A DNA stretch of 38,139 bases. Origin: an uncultured Megasphaera sp. (GTDB lineage: Bacteria > Bacillota > Negativicutes > Veillonellales > Megasphaeraceae). Location of the stretch: positions 1-38,139 of the forward strand of contig NZ_UQBH01000022.1 of the NCBI RefSeq assembly GCF_900539295.1. The letters run 5' to 3'. Under the pieces are notes generated by a model, which saw nothing but the letters and a program-made list of their open reading frames with translations, was not told the origin of the DNA and did not search any database. Positions 1-7,918 of the stretch are shown here, piece by piece (position 1 is the stretch's first letter; every line of letters starts with the position of its first letter). A program made the translations under genes and the position numbers.

Positions 1-160
1 GGAGACCTCCTAATGGTGTTTTGTGGTGAATCTATCATAACAGAGATCTCCGTTTGTGTCTCTTTTTATATGTCCGAATTCATTATACAATCAACCTAAA
101 GAATAATATGCATCCGGAGATAAGATTTCAATACCCGCGACAAAGTGGACTGATTTGGAG

Positions 161-197
161 TATAATAGACAATAATATGTTTAAAGGAGGATCACTC
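161..197 (+). promoter_or_regulatory. -10 box and ribosome binding site of the M18 aminopeptidase gene
   Basis: A consensus TATAAT lies at 161-166. No good -35 is present (GCGACA at 137-142 is the nearest). A strong AAAGGAGG at 183-190 sits 7 nt before the ATG at 198 and fixes that start over upstream in-frame ATGs. I see nothing else in the first 160 bases. Confidence 0.6.
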
Positions 198-1565
198 ATG
201 AAAGCATTTGATACAGAAAACAGTGCCTGGTCCCGCTTTTCAGCCGAACAGCGCTACCAGATGGAAACGTACAGCAACCAATACCGTCAATTTCTCGACA
301 CGGCCCGGACGGAACGCCTGGCCAATAAGGAAATACTCCGCCAAGCCAAGGAAGCCGGCTTCAAGCCCCTCAGCGACTATACCAGCCTCAAGGCCGGCGA
401 TAAAGTCTATTGGGACCAAAAGGGAAAATCGGTCATCTTAGCCGTCATCGGCTCCTCGCCCATTGCAGAAGGCCTCAAGATCGTAGGCTCCCACATCGAC
501 TGCCCCCGCCTCGACGTCAAAGCCATTCCGGTCATTGAACAGGACAAAATCGTGTATTTGAAGACCCATTACTACGGCGGCGTCCTGAAGTACCAATGGG
601 TCTGCATGCCCCTCTCCCTCATCGGCGTCGTCTACAAAGCCGACGGAACGAGAATCGACGTATCCATCGGCGAAGATCCTGACGATCCCGTCCTCTTCAT
701 CAACGATCTCCTGCCCCATCTCGGCAAGGATCAGGCAGCCAAGAAGCTGAGCGAAGCCATCAGCGGCGAAATGCTCATGCCCCTCGTCGGCATTCACACG
801 GAAGAAGAAAAGACGAAACCGGCCATCTTGACCCTCTTAAAAGAAAAATACGACATCGAAGAAGAAGACTTCACCAGTGCCGAACTGGAAATCATCCCGG
901 CCGTCAAGAGCCGCGACGTCGGCCTCGACCGCTCGATGATCATGTCCCACGGCCACGACGACCGTGTCTGCTCCTATGCCAACCTGGCCGCCATCCTCGA
1001 TGCCAAGGCCGGCGAAAAGACACAGGTCGCCCTCTTTGCCGATAAAGAAGAAATCGGCTCCGTCGGCAATACCGGCGTCCAGTCTTCGTACTTCCCGGAC
1101 TTCATTGCCGAACTCCTGGCCCTCCAGAACCATCCGGAAGAAATTTGGCTGCGCCGGACCATGCGCAACAGTGAAGTCTTGTCGGCCGACGTATCGGCAG
1201 CCTTCGACCCGGTCTTTGCCGACGCTTATGAAAAACAAAACTCGGCTCAATTAGGCTACGGTATCTGCCTGTGCAAATACACCGGCGCCCGCGGAAAAGG
1301 CGGCAGCAATGATGCCAACGCCGAATTCATGGCCAAGATCCGCAGCATCTTCAATGAAAACGAAGTGCCCTGGCAGGTCGGCGAACTCGGTAAAGTCGAT
1401 CAAGGCGGCGGCGGAACCATCGCCTACATCATGGCCGACTGGGGCTGCGACGTCGTCGACTGCGGCGTTGCCATGCACAGCATGCACGCTCCCTTAGAAA
1501 TCGTGGCCAAGGCCGATGCCTACAGCGGTTATCTCGCCTATAAAGCCTTCTTTGAAAGCAAATAA
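198..1565 (+). CDS. M18 family aminopeptidase (ApeA-like)
   Basis: Cytoplasmic metalloaminopeptidase of family M18 (aminopeptidase I type), which removes N-terminal amino acids from peptides using two metal ions. The 455-residue length fits the family. Metal-site signatures are visible: GSHID around residues 97-101 (His99, Asp101), the DKEEIGS segment in the middle with the catalytic/metal glutamates, and HSMHAP near the C-terminus with the last His ligand. The start at 198 is chosen because it has a strong ribosome binding site and the homologous N-terminus begins with MKAFDTENSAW; the frame stays open upstream to 54 but without a ribosome binding site. It is monocistronic, with its own -10 box and a terminator 33 bp after the stop. 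A housekeeping role in peptide and amino-acid turnover is expected for an amino-acid-fermenting anaerobe. Confidence 0.93.
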   Translation: MKAFDTENSAWSRFSAEQRYQMETYSNQYRQFLDTARTERLANKEILRQAKEAGFKPLSDYTSLKAGDKVYWDQKGKSVILAVIGSSPIAEGLKIVGSHIDCPRLDVKAIPVIEQDKIVYLKTHYYGGVLKYQWVCMPLSLIGVVYKADGTRIDVSIGEDPDDPVLFINDLLPHLGKDQAAKKLSEAISGEMLMPLVGIHTEEEKTKPAILTLLKEKYDIEEEDFTSAELEIIPAVKSRDVGLDRSMIMSHGHDDRVCSYANLAAILDAKAGEKTQVALFADKEEIGSVGNTGVQSSYFPDFIAELLALQNHPEEIWLRRTMRNSEVLSADVSAAFDPVFADAYEKQNSAQLGYGICLCKYTGARGKGGSNDANAEFMAKIRSIFNENEVPWQVGELGKVDQGGGGTIAYIMADWGCDVVDCGVAMHSMHAPLEIVAKADAYSGYLAYKAFFESK

Positions 1566-1597
1566 GCGGCTAACGTAAAAAACTATATAAAATGAAC

Positions 1598-1644
1598 GCT
1601 CCCTACTGCCAGCGATAAAAAATCTGACGGTAGGGAGCATTTTT
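1598..1644 (+). terminator. Terminator after the aminopeptidase gene, possibly bidirectional
   Basis: The arms GCTCCCTAC (1598-1606) and GTAGGGAGC (1630-1638) pair perfectly. The stem extends inward with one mismatch (TGCCAG against CTGACG) and is followed by ATTTTT. It lies between convergent genes, and the opposite strand also has a U-rich flank, so it may serve padR as well. Confidence 0.85.
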
Positions 1645-1681
1645 ATGCCATTCAGGCACCTCTTTTGTTACGGCCCTTATG

Positions 1682-2233
1682 TTATTTTTTACTCGGCAGC
1701 CTTTTATAGGCCTCATGGAGCCAGGCTAACTGATCTTTTTCACGGCGAATGGCCCGCTCTAAAATCAAGGCGTGACCGAAATGATCCTGTTCCGACCCGG
1801 CCTCGGAAAATAACGCCTGCCACCGGGACTGTAAATAATTCAGTTTTTCTTCATGCCGCAAAATTTCTTCCTGAAACAGCGACACCAGCAGCGGATCTTC
1901 TGACGAATCCATAAAATATACCTTCATGGCAAACTCGTCCCGCGTCGGCGGCAGCGAACTCAACGATTCCGCCAGCCATTCATCAACCTGGGCTTTCCCG
2001 GAAGGGGTAATGGTATATTTTTTCTTGGTCAGCTTACTGCCGACAATTTCTTCATGACCAATGATGAAGCCATCCTGTTCCATCCGGCTGAGCTCCGGAT
2101 AAATTTGGCTGTGATTGGAGTACCAAAAATCACCGATTTCGCCTTCAAAGGCCTTTTTTATGTCATAGCCCGCCATTGGCTCCTTTGACAACAACCCTAA
2201 AATGACATATCGCAAGGTATTCTTTTGAGCCAC
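1682..2233 (-). CDS. padR: PadR-family transcriptional regulator
   Basis: DNA-binding repressor of the PadR family (183 residues). The N-terminal winged helix reads RYVILGLLSKEPMAGYDIKK, then a helix with SQIYPELSRMEQDGFI and a wing with KKKYTITPSGK. The C-terminal half (about residues 95-180) is the helical dimerisation/Vir_act domain. It starts with GTG, preceded by AGAGGTG at 7-nt spacing. It is divergent from a phenolic acid decarboxylase gene, which is the classic padR-padC arrangement: in Bacillus and Lactobacillus, PadR represses padC until phenolic acids bind it. The inferred job here is the same, and the operator in the shared intergenic region supports it. Confidence 0.92.
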   Translation of the reverse strand: MAQKNTLRYVILGLLSKEPMAGYDIKKAFEGEIGDFWYSNHSQIYPELSRMEQDGFIIGHEEIVGSKLTKKKYTITPSGKAQVDEWLAESLSSLPPTRDEFAMKVYFMDSSEDPLLVSLFQEEILRHEEKLNYLQSRWQALFSEAGSEQDHFGHALILERAIRREKDQLAWLHEAYKRLPSKK

Positions 2234-2324
2234 GACAATTCACCTCTTTCAATGCTGATGATGTAAACTAGTTAAACTAAACCTTGACTTTTCCTATTAC
2301 TAAGTATAACATACGAAGTGTAAC

Positions 2325-2353
2325 TTAACATGTAATTATTTACATGTTATAAT
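2325..2353 (+). promoter_or_regulatory. padC promoter with PadR-type operator
   Basis: TTAACA (2325-2330), a 17-bp spacer and TATAAT (2348-2353) form a good sigma-A promoter. The spacer is almost entirely occupied by a palindrome spanning 2327-2348, with 9-bp arms AACATGTAA and TTACATGTT separated by TTAT. Within it is ATGT-N8-ACAT, the known PadR operator pattern. A bound repressor would block both promoter elements. Confidence 0.85.
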
Positions 2354-2416
2354 TTTAGTATTCAAATGCATTGATCCATTCATTGAATAGGATTCAAAAT
2401 ACAGGAGGGTATGACC

Positions 2417-2947
2417 ATGGAATTCAAAGAATTAGACGATTTTTTAGGCACTCATTTTATTTACACCTACGATAACGGCTGGGAGTACGAATGGTATGCC
2501 AAAAACGACCACACCGTCGACTACCGCATTCACGGCGGCATGGTAGCCGGCCGTTGGGTAACGGACCAACCGGCCGATATCGTTAAATTGACGGACGGCG
2601 TGTTTAAAGTCACGTGGACGGAGCCGACCGGAACCGATGTCGCCCTCGATTTCATGCCCAATGAAAAGAAGATGCACGGCACCATCTTCTTCCCGAAATG
2701 GGTAGAAGATCATCCGGAAATAACCGTCTGCTACCAAAATGAGCATCTCGATCTCATGCATGAATCAAGAGAAAAGTATGCCACCTATCCGAAATTGTTG
2801 GTACCGGAATTTGCCGTCATTACCTACATGGGAAAAGCCGGTCAAAACAACGAAGACGTCATTGCCGAAGCGCCTTACAAGGGCATGACCGACGATATCC
2901 GTAACGGCCGCTATTTCGACAGCGACTATAAACGCATCAAAAAATAA
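2417..2947 (+). CDS. padC: Phenolic acid decarboxylase
   Basis: Non-oxidative, cofactor-free decarboxylase that converts p-coumaric, ferulic and caffeic acids to 4-vinylphenols, detoxifying plant hydroxycinnamates. The protein is 176 residues, a single lipocalin-like beta barrel. Family active-site residues are recognisable: Tyr16 and Tyr18 in FIYTYDNGW, Arg46 in GGMVAGRW and Glu69 in TWTEPTGTD, a constant +5 shift from the Bacillus enzyme. Two in-frame ATGs exist at 2411 and 2417. The second is preferred because AGGAGG lies about 8 nt upstream of it but almost touches the first. It is divergent from padR and ends at a strong terminator. A plant-feed (rumen or gut) habitat would make sense of the gene, though that is inference. 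Confidence 0.95.
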   Translation: MEFKELDDFLGTHFIYTYDNGWEYEWYAKNDHTVDYRIHGGMVAGRWVTDQPADIVKLTDGVFKVTWTEPTGTDVALDFMPNEKKMHGTIFFPKWVEDHPEITVCYQNEHLDLMHESREKYATYPKLLVPEFAVITYMGKAGQNNEDVIAEAPYKGMTDDIRNGRYFDSDYKRIKK

Positions 2948-2962
2948 TACCCGGAATGCAAA

Positions 2963-3019
2963 AGAGACTGTGCATAGAATGTGGATTAAAGCCCACATTC
3001 CGGCACAGCCTCTTTTTTA
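2963..3019. terminator. Bidirectional terminator between padC and rarD
   Basis: A long hairpin pairs AGAGaCTGTGC with GCACAGcCTCT and inner AATGTGG with CCACATT, and ends in TTTTTT on the plus strand. The minus strand has TCTCTTTTG after the stem. It separates convergent padC and rarD. Confidence 0.85.
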
Positions 3020-3024
3020 TATTG

Positions 3025-3912
3025 TTACGTCGTTTGACGAAGACGATGGATGGTCTGATAGATGCCGTACATGTAAAGGGCCACAGCCACCCAGGCAAAG
3101 CAGAAGGTCAACAGCAAGGGTTCGGTAATGACTTCGCCGGACAAGACGCCGATAATCAAGGTAATGCTCGGTGAAAAGTACATTAAGATACCGCCTGTCG
3201 TCATGGGAATCCCCTTGACGCCGGCTGAAAAGAGCATCATCGGAACGGCCGTAACGACTCCCGTCGCCGGCAGGAGCAGCCACTGCCAACCGCTGAAGGT
3301 GCCTGCCGCACCGACACCATTGACTTCGCTGAAGATAATAAAAGCCAAGGCCAGGGGAACCATAGAAAAGGATTCGATAAAGACCGATACCTGACTGTCG
3401 AGGACGACCTTCTTCTTAATCATGCTGTACGTCGCCCAGGTCAGGCAAATAATGAAGGATAGCCAGGGAACGACGCCGTAGATGAAAAATGCCAGGGCCA
3501 GGCCGAGACCGGCCACAAAAACGGAAAGTTTCTGGATAGGACGCAGTTTTTCCCGAAAAATCAGGCCTCCAAAAAAGACGACGACGATAGGATTGATAAA
3601 ATAGGCCAGACTTGCTTGCAGAATAAAGCCCCGAGTCGTCGCGTAAATATAAGAGCCCCAATTAAGAGTAATAAAGATGCAGGCCCCGGCAATATAAGGC
3701 CACTGCCAGCGCTCCTTGGCAACGCCCTTCAGGCCCGGCAGGAGATGTTTTTGGAGAATCAAGAAAAAACAAAAGACAGAAGCCCAAATAATCCGAGATG
3801 ACAAGGTGTACAGCGGCGGCAGCTGACGCAAAAGCAGCCAAAAAGCCGGCAGTACGCCCCAAATGACCTGACTGAGGATAAAGTAAACATAATAGATTTT
3901 CGTTCCGTTCAT
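3025..3912 (-). CDS. rarD: RarD-type EamA permease (DMT superfamily)
   Basis: Inner-membrane transporter of the drug/metabolite superfamily, most like RarD (annotated chloramphenicol-sensitive protein RarD). The 295 residues hold about ten hydrophobic helices in two EamA halves. RarD-like features include the N-terminal FILSQVIWGVLPAFWLLL and the central RIIWASVFCF, LNWGSYIYATTRGF and YFINP segments. The ATG at 3912 is chosen because GGAGAAGG lies 6-7 nt upstream; the frame extends 19 codons further without a signal. The substrate is unknown and the resistance label is historical. It is monocistronic and convergent with padC. Confidence 0.88.
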   Translation of the reverse strand: MNGTKIYYVYFILSQVIWGVLPAFWLLLRQLPPLYTLSSRIIWASVFCFFLILQKHLLPGLKGVAKERWQWPYIAGACIFITLNWGSYIYATTRGFILQASLAYFINPIVVVFFGGLIFREKLRPIQKLSVFVAGLGLALAFFIYGVVPWLSFIICLTWATYSMIKKKVVLDSQVSVFIESFSMVPLALAFIIFSEVNGVGAAGTFSGWQWLLLPATGVVTAVPMMLFSAGVKGIPMTTGGILMYFSPSITLIIGVLSGEVITEPLLLTFCFAWVAVALYMYGIYQTIHRLRQTT

Positions 3913-4086
3913 GGCACACCTTCTCCCTGACAAATATGAGTATACAATTATCTTGCTCTCAGGAGACAAGATTTGTCAACTGCATTCTTCATCTATATAA
4001 CTTTTTTCGCCTGCGTCATTTGACGTAGAAAAGAAATTTGCCAAACTTTATAATTTCACTAGAGTTCATGTATTCTCCGTCGCTTT
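3913..4086. other. Intergenic region upstream of rarD with two dyads
   Basis: No gene is visible. An imperfect inverted repeat with outer arms ATCTTG and CAAGAT spans 3950-3972 (rarD 5' leader or operator). The near-perfect palindrome CTGCGTCATTTGACGTAG lies at 4011-4028, just downstream of the Crp-family gene. Either could be a regulator site; neither matches an operator I can name. Confidence 0.35.
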
Positions 4087-4773
4087 TCAAGAAAGGGACA
4101 GTGTCTCGCCGGAACAGAGAGCCATAAGGCGTTCGGCGTCGATGACAGTGATCTGTTTACGGCTGGTCGCGATGATGCCGGCCTTACGGAGTTTGGTCAA
4201 ATTCCGGGTCACATTGATTAGGCTGACGCCGAGGATATCGGCCAAGGCCTCCTGGGTCAGATTATACAGGCTTTTCCCCTCTTGGTTCCTCTCCCGCAGG
4301 AGGAGCAGATAGAGGAGATTGCACAGTTTCACAAGGGAACTGTTAAACTCCTGGTGGGCGCCGTCGTAAATCAAGAGATTGACATAGGCACTGTACCAGT
4401 CGATGACATGGCGCCGAAGAGCTTCGCTCTCTTGAAACATGGCCTCGAATTGAGGCGATGTAAACTCCATGGCCCGTACCGGCGTCAAAGCCCGACTTAA
4501 GAGGGACTCTTCAATCTTATACTGCCGGTAATGAAAGCCCGGAAAGACAGTCCCGCCGGCGTGGAAAGAAAGTATTTTCCGATAGCCCATTTCATGTTCC
4601 AAATAATTTTGGACGACGCCGCTTTTCAAATAATGGATGCGTCCGTAGGGCTCGCCAGGCTTCCACAGATAGTCGCCGGTCTCAAAAGAAACGTCCCGAT
4701 GAGGGCAGGAAAGAAAATATTCCTCCAAGTCGCGGAAGTCATCGGCAAAAATATACTTCGGCATGATAGCCAT
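4087..4773 (-). CDS. Crp/Fnr-family transcriptional regulator
   Basis: A 228-residue regulator with an N-terminal cyclic-nucleotide-binding-type beta barrel (about 20-110; KPGEPYGRIHYLKSGVV is the recognisable strand-turn region), a long dimer helix (about 120-150) and a C-terminal HTH_Crp domain (about 165-220; LTQEALADILGVSLINVTRNL is the recognition region). It lacks the Fnr-type N-terminal cysteine cluster, so it is probably not an Fe-S oxygen sensor; its ligand is unknown. The start at 4773 has GAGGTGAG just upstream. It is divergent, with only 57 bp between starts, from the TIGR04076 gene at 4831, so that gene is its most likely target (inference). Confidence 0.88.
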   Translation of the reverse strand: MAIMPKYIFADDFRDLEEYFLSCPHRDVSFETGDYLWKPGEPYGRIHYLKSGVVQNYLEHEMGYRKILSFHAGGTVFPGFHYRQYKIEESLLSRALTPVRAMEFTSPQFEAMFQESEALRRHVIDWYSAYVNLLIYDGAHQEFNSSLVKLCNLLYLLLLRERNQEGKSLYNLTQEALADILGVSLINVTRNLTKLRKAGIIATSRKQITVIDAERLMALCSGETLSLS

Positions 4774-4830
4774 GCTCTCACCTCGCTAATCAATCAATTA
4801 TACTTATTGTATCAGAAAAGGAGACGTATC

Positions 4831-5223
4831 ATGAAGCACAAAGTAAAGGTCACCATTCTCGACAAAAAATTATATCCCGAACTCCAGCAGCAGTACTGTG
4901 CCGATCCCAATTCCGGTGCCTGTCCCTGCTACCATGTCGGCGACGAGTACATCTTCGAACGGAATGAAGAAAGGGATTCCTTCTGGCACATGGGCCTCGA
5001 TACGCTGGTAACCTCCCACGGTGACCGGGACACGACGGCCGGCGGCCCGAAGATTCCTCACTGCTCCGAAGCCTGGGACGCCATCTCCCGCTATATCTAC
5101 GCCGGCCTTCAGGGCGGATCGATCATGAAGGGATGGATGAAAGAAGAAAACACCATGATTACCTGCTGCAGCGACGGCACGCGACCGGTCATCTTTAAGA
5201 TTGAACGGATTGACGAAGAGTAA
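4831..5223 (+). CDS. TIGR04076 family protein
   Basis: A 130-residue protein of the TIGR04076 family, whose function is not established. Family hallmarks are an N-terminal VKVTILDKKLYPEL strand-helix, a CPCYHVGDEYIFE segment and a C-terminal MITCCSDGTRPVIFKIERI block. Cysteines at CADPNSGACPC and TCC could bind metal or a cofactor, but this is not shown. The start at 4831 has AAAAGGAG 7 nt upstream; an open frame reaching further 5' overlaps the divergent regulator and is not used. It ends before a symmetrical terminator. Control by the divergent Crp-family regulator is inferred from position. Confidence 0.85.
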   Translation: MKHKVKVTILDKKLYPELQQQYCADPNSGACPCYHVGDEYIFERNEERDSFWHMGLDTLVTSHGDRDTTAGGPKIPHCSEAWDAISRYIYAGLQGGSIMKGWMKEENTMITCCSDGTRPVIFKIERIDEE

Positions 5224-5304
5224 ACAGCAGTACGCCCTCACCAAAAAGCAGTAACTGACAGGTTCATAGAGGTAAACGCGTCAAGACTCGACTCGTTTAC
5301 AGAC

Positions 5305-5341
5305 AAAAAGCCGGTCCACCATCAGGTGTGACCGGCTTTTA
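5305..5341. terminator. Symmetrical bidirectional terminator
   Basis: AAAAGCCGGTC (5306-5316) and GACCGGCTTTT (5330-5340) form an 11-bp stem with A/T tracts on both sides. It serves the convergent TIGR04076 gene and the CoA-transferase gene. Confidence 0.88.
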
Positions 5342-5385
5342 AACGTATATGCAGCATTGTCAACCTTCAGCTGACAAGCCTTGTC

Positions 5386-6732
5386 TTACATAGTAACTTT
5401 ACTGGTCTGTGTCCAGATACCCATCTTTTCAGCCTGTTTGATCAGGTCTTCGCGGAAGTCCGGATGAGCGACGTTAATCAGGGCTTCAGCGCGTTCCCAC
5501 GTCGATTTGCCTTTTAAGAGGGCCGTACCGTATTCGGTTACGATGTAGTGAACAGCCGAGCGCGGCGTCGTAATGACCGTCCCCTGCGGCAGGGTCGGTT
5601 TAATCAGGGATTCAACGTGACCGTCTTTAAATTTACGCGTCGAATGGACGCAGATGAAGCTCTTGCCGCCTTCCGAAGCGAAAGCGCCCTGTGCAAAGTC
5701 GAGCTGGCCGCCGGTACCGCTGATCTGCTGGTAGCCTGCTGTTTCAGCGTTGACCTGGCCGTAGAGGTCGAGGTCGATGCAGCCGTTGATGGAGATAAAT
5801 TTATCGATGCTGGCAACGACGCCGATGTTGTTGATGTAGCTTACCGGTGCGTTGAAGACGATCTGGTTATCATCGATGAAATCATAGAGGCGCTGCGTAC
5901 CGCCGGCGAAAGCGTACATGATTTTGCCTTTGTCGCGGTTCTTCTTGCCCGTAATCTTACCGGCTTCATAGAGGTCAACATAGGAGTCGACGAGCATTTC
6001 CGTATGACCGCTCAAATCTTTGACGTCCGATTCAGCCAGCTTCTTACCGACAGCCGACGGAATGCCGCCGATGCCGAGCTGCAGCGTACTGCCGTCTTCG
6101 ATAAGGGGAATGATGTGGTCGGCAATCTTATCATCAAGTTCCGTGCCCGGGCGATTGGGAATCTGCGGCATCTGATGGTTCGAGCCTTCGACGACATAGT
6201 CGACGTCGCAGAGGTTCAATTCCGTTTCATAGCCCAATGCCTTCGGCATATTCTGATTGACTTCGAGGATGATCGTCTTAGCTGCGCGAATGAGGCCGCG
6301 AAGGTCAGCAGCCTGAGGCCCGATGTTGAAGTTGCCCCATTTATCCATGGGATGAACCTGGATGATCAATTTATCGATATGCTGCCAGTACTTCGGCAAT
6401 TCGTTAAACAAGATCGGCAGGAACCAGCAGCGGCCGTCCTTGCACATCTTACGTTCAAAGCCGTTCATATGGCCCGTAGCGAAGCGGATTTGATCGTTAG
6501 AGTCACTGTTTAAATATGCCGCATACGGTTCGTCTTTGACAATGGTCGAAGCGACGATTTCGACGCCGTGCAATTCTTTTGCCCGTTTACCGATTTCGAT
6601 ATCGATATCATACGGGGCCGAGCAGCCGAGACCATAAGAAACGCGTTCGCCGTCTCGTACGAGGGCCGCTGCCTGTTCAGCAGTAATCAGTTTCTTCTTA
6701 TACTCTTCTGGAACTTGTGAAAGCTTGTACAT
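5386..6732 (-). CDS. Acetyl-CoA hydrolase/transferase family CoA-transferase
   Basis: A 448-residue family I CoA-transferase of the 4-hydroxybutyrate/butyryl-CoA:acetate type. It moves CoA between acyl groups through a glutamyl-CoA thioester. The glycine-rich LGIGGIPSAVG segment is near 219-229; Glu245 in HTEM is the expected catalytic residue; the SGTGGQLDF block is conserved. The donor/acceptor pair cannot be read from sequence: butyryl-CoA:acetate or propionyl-CoA:acetate exchange is plausible in this kind of fermenter. The ATG at 6732 is chosen for the AAGGAGGAG 9 nt upstream. It is transcribed alone from a promoter region containing an inverted repeat. A second paralogue is at 11564-12901. 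Confidence 0.88.
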   Translation of the reverse strand: MYKLSQVPEEYKKKLITAEQAAALVRDGERVSYGLGCSAPYDIDIEIGKRAKELHGVEIVASTIVKDEPYAAYLNSDSNDQIRFATGHMNGFERKMCKDGRCWFLPILFNELPKYWQHIDKLIIQVHPMDKWGNFNIGPQAADLRGLIRAAKTIILEVNQNMPKALGYETELNLCDVDYVVEGSNHQMPQIPNRPGTELDDKIADHIIPLIEDGSTLQLGIGGIPSAVGKKLAESDVKDLSGHTEMLVDSYVDLYEAGKITGKKNRDKGKIMYAFAGGTQRLYDFIDDNQIVFNAPVSYINNIGVVASIDKFISINGCIDLDLYGQVNAETAGYQQISGTGGQLDFAQGAFASEGGKSFICVHSTRKFKDGHVESLIKPTLPQGTVITTPRSAVHYIVTEYGTALLKGKSTWERAEALINVAHPDFREDLIKQAEKMGIWTQTSKVTM

Positions 6733-6778
6733 TATAAAGACTCCTCCTTCATGACTTTGCAATAGTAGTATGAGATAA

Positions 6779-6797
6779 CCTTATATATAGTATAAGG
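6779..6797 (-). promoter_or_regulatory. Inverted repeat at the CoA-transferase promoter
   Basis: CCTTATA-TATAG-TATAAGG is a perfect 7-bp-arm inverted repeat about 47 bp upstream of the start codon. On the minus strand it contains TATACT, a plausible -10 box. It is a candidate repressor-controlled promoter; the regulator is unknown. Confidence 0.45.
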
Positions 6798-6890
6798 CTT
6801 TCGGGCTTTAACTGCAATCATATTTTGTGAAAAATATTACAAGAGGCAGTCTTTTTATGCAATAGCCAAAAGAGTTCCTTGCAGTAAACG

Positions 6891-6921
6891 AAAAAGCACA
6901 GCTCATAAAGGGCTATGCTTT
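6891..6921 (-). terminator. Terminator overlapping the tatA stop codon
   Basis: On the minus strand AAAGCATAGC pairs with GCTGTGCTTT (one G-U), followed by TTTTTC. The tatA stop at 6913-6915 lies inside the hairpin. Confidence 0.7.
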
Positions 6922-7128
6922 CCGGTCTGATTCTGTATCGTTATTTTGTTCTTTCTTTTCTTCATCAACGGATTTTTCATCATCCGTTTCGGCCGAGTTG
7001 ACGGCATCCTTGAACTCCCTCAAACTCTTTCCCAGTGCACTGCCGATGGTCGGCAGTTTCCCCGGTCCGAAGACGATGAGGGCAATGACTAAAATCAGCA
7101 GTAATTCCGGCGCTCCTAAACCGAACAT
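6913..7128 (-). CDS. tatA: Twin-arginine translocase TatA/TatE family subunit
   Basis: A 71-residue Tat translocase subunit. It has the short N-terminal FGLGAPELLLILVIALIVFG membrane helix, the FGPGKLP hinge, an amphipathic helix (IGSALGKSLREFKDAV) and an acidic, charged tail. TatA oligomers form the conducting element for folded, cofactor-bearing proteins. The ATG at 7128 has AGGAGG 6 nt upstream. No tatC is in this window, so the partner must be elsewhere. It follows the cyclophilin-like gene by 45 bp and is probably cotranscribed with it. Confidence 0.93.
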   Translation of the reverse strand: MFGLGAPELLLILVIALIVFGPGKLPTIGSALGKSLREFKDAVNSAETDDEKSVDEEKKEQNNDTESDRKA

Positions 7129-7173
7129 GTTCTTCCTCCTAAGCAATCGATGAATAAAATATGAAACAGGCCC

Positions 7174-7683
7174 TTATTCACTCATGAGGTAACCGGCAAA
7201 TTCGCCGTCTGTCTGCAGCAAATAATTCATACCGCCAAGGACGCGTCCGACGGGAATCAGCGTCGACACCGTATCTTCCGGCTGGCAGAAAATAACCAAT
7301 TCCTGCGTCGTCGTATCAAAGGCAATATCGCCGATTTTAGGCGTCATTTCCGTTTTATCCGCATCAGACAAGACGACAGGCGGCATATCCGGCAAGACGA
7401 TTCGACCGTCTTTGTGCTGGAGCGGCACGACCAGCGGCTGTCGTTCAGACAATTCCAAAGCCGCCGGGGTATCGTATAGACCAAGAACGGCATGGCCGCC
7501 TTCAAAAGAAAGCCGCGTCTTGGCGGCATAAGGGCCAGCACCCCCAAAAATAAAGGCACTATTACCCTGGGACCCCTGCAAACTTGCCTGCAGGCAGTTC
7601 ATATACCCCGTCAAAAAGAATAAAAAAACACCGACTGCCACACCGAGTACAGCCAGACTCATCCGTTTTCTCGTCAGTCTCAT
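7174..7683 (-). CDS. Membrane-anchored cyclophilin-like fold protein
   Basis: A 169-residue protein with a basic N-terminus (MRLTRKR), one hydrophobic helix (about residues 8-28) and an extracytoplasmic domain. The domain (about 60-165) resembles the cyclophilin-like fold family: DTPAALELSERQPLVVPL, then GDIAFDTTTQELVIFC, then TLIPVGRVLGG. The family's activity is unclear, and classic cyclophilin catalytic residues are not evident, so prolyl isomerase activity should not be assumed. The start at 7683 puts the basic residues directly before the helix; the frame is open 18 codons further upstream. It lies upstream of tatA in the same direction. Confidence 0.65.
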   Translation of the reverse strand: MRLTRKRMSLAVLGVAVGVFLFFLTGYMNCLQASLQGSQGNSAFIFGGAGPYAAKTRLSFEGGHAVLGLYDTPAALELSERQPLVVPLQHKDGRIVLPDMPPVVLSDADKTEMTPKIGDIAFDTTTQELVIFCQPEDTVSTLIPVGRVLGGMNYLLQTDGEFAGYLMSE

Positions 7684-7918
7684 CACCCTCACTACCTTCC
7701 TTAAAAGCTGTATGGCCATACAAAGGCCTTTCAACACTGTATCTGTGCGGCTGCGAAATCGTCTGTTTTAAAAACAATCTTGCCGTCGCTCCTTTAACGT
7801 ATCTAGAGGATACACCTTGGAGTCAACACGAAGTCAAGTTTTTTTATTTACTTTTTTCTAATATTATTATAATATAGTACTATTGTTTTTTCCATATTTC
7901 ATGAAAGGATTTATCAAA
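7684..7918. promoter_or_regulatory. Divergent promoter region before the EamA gene
   Basis: No gene is visible. TATAAT at 7868-7873 is preceded by a T-rich stretch without a clear -35, and lies 45 bp before the EamA start. The half nearer 7684 would hold the promoter for the cyclophilin-like gene, but I could not identify it. Confidence 0.4.

Noticed and set aside
1..160. Possible hairpin using GGAGACCTCC near the window start
   Set aside because: The pairing is short and without a T-tract, and the upstream context is cut off by the window edge.
5548..6513. A 321-codon open frame on the plus strand opposite the CoA-transferase
   Set aside because: Same reasoning: it is antisense to a full-length, conserved enzyme gene and has no ribosome binding site.
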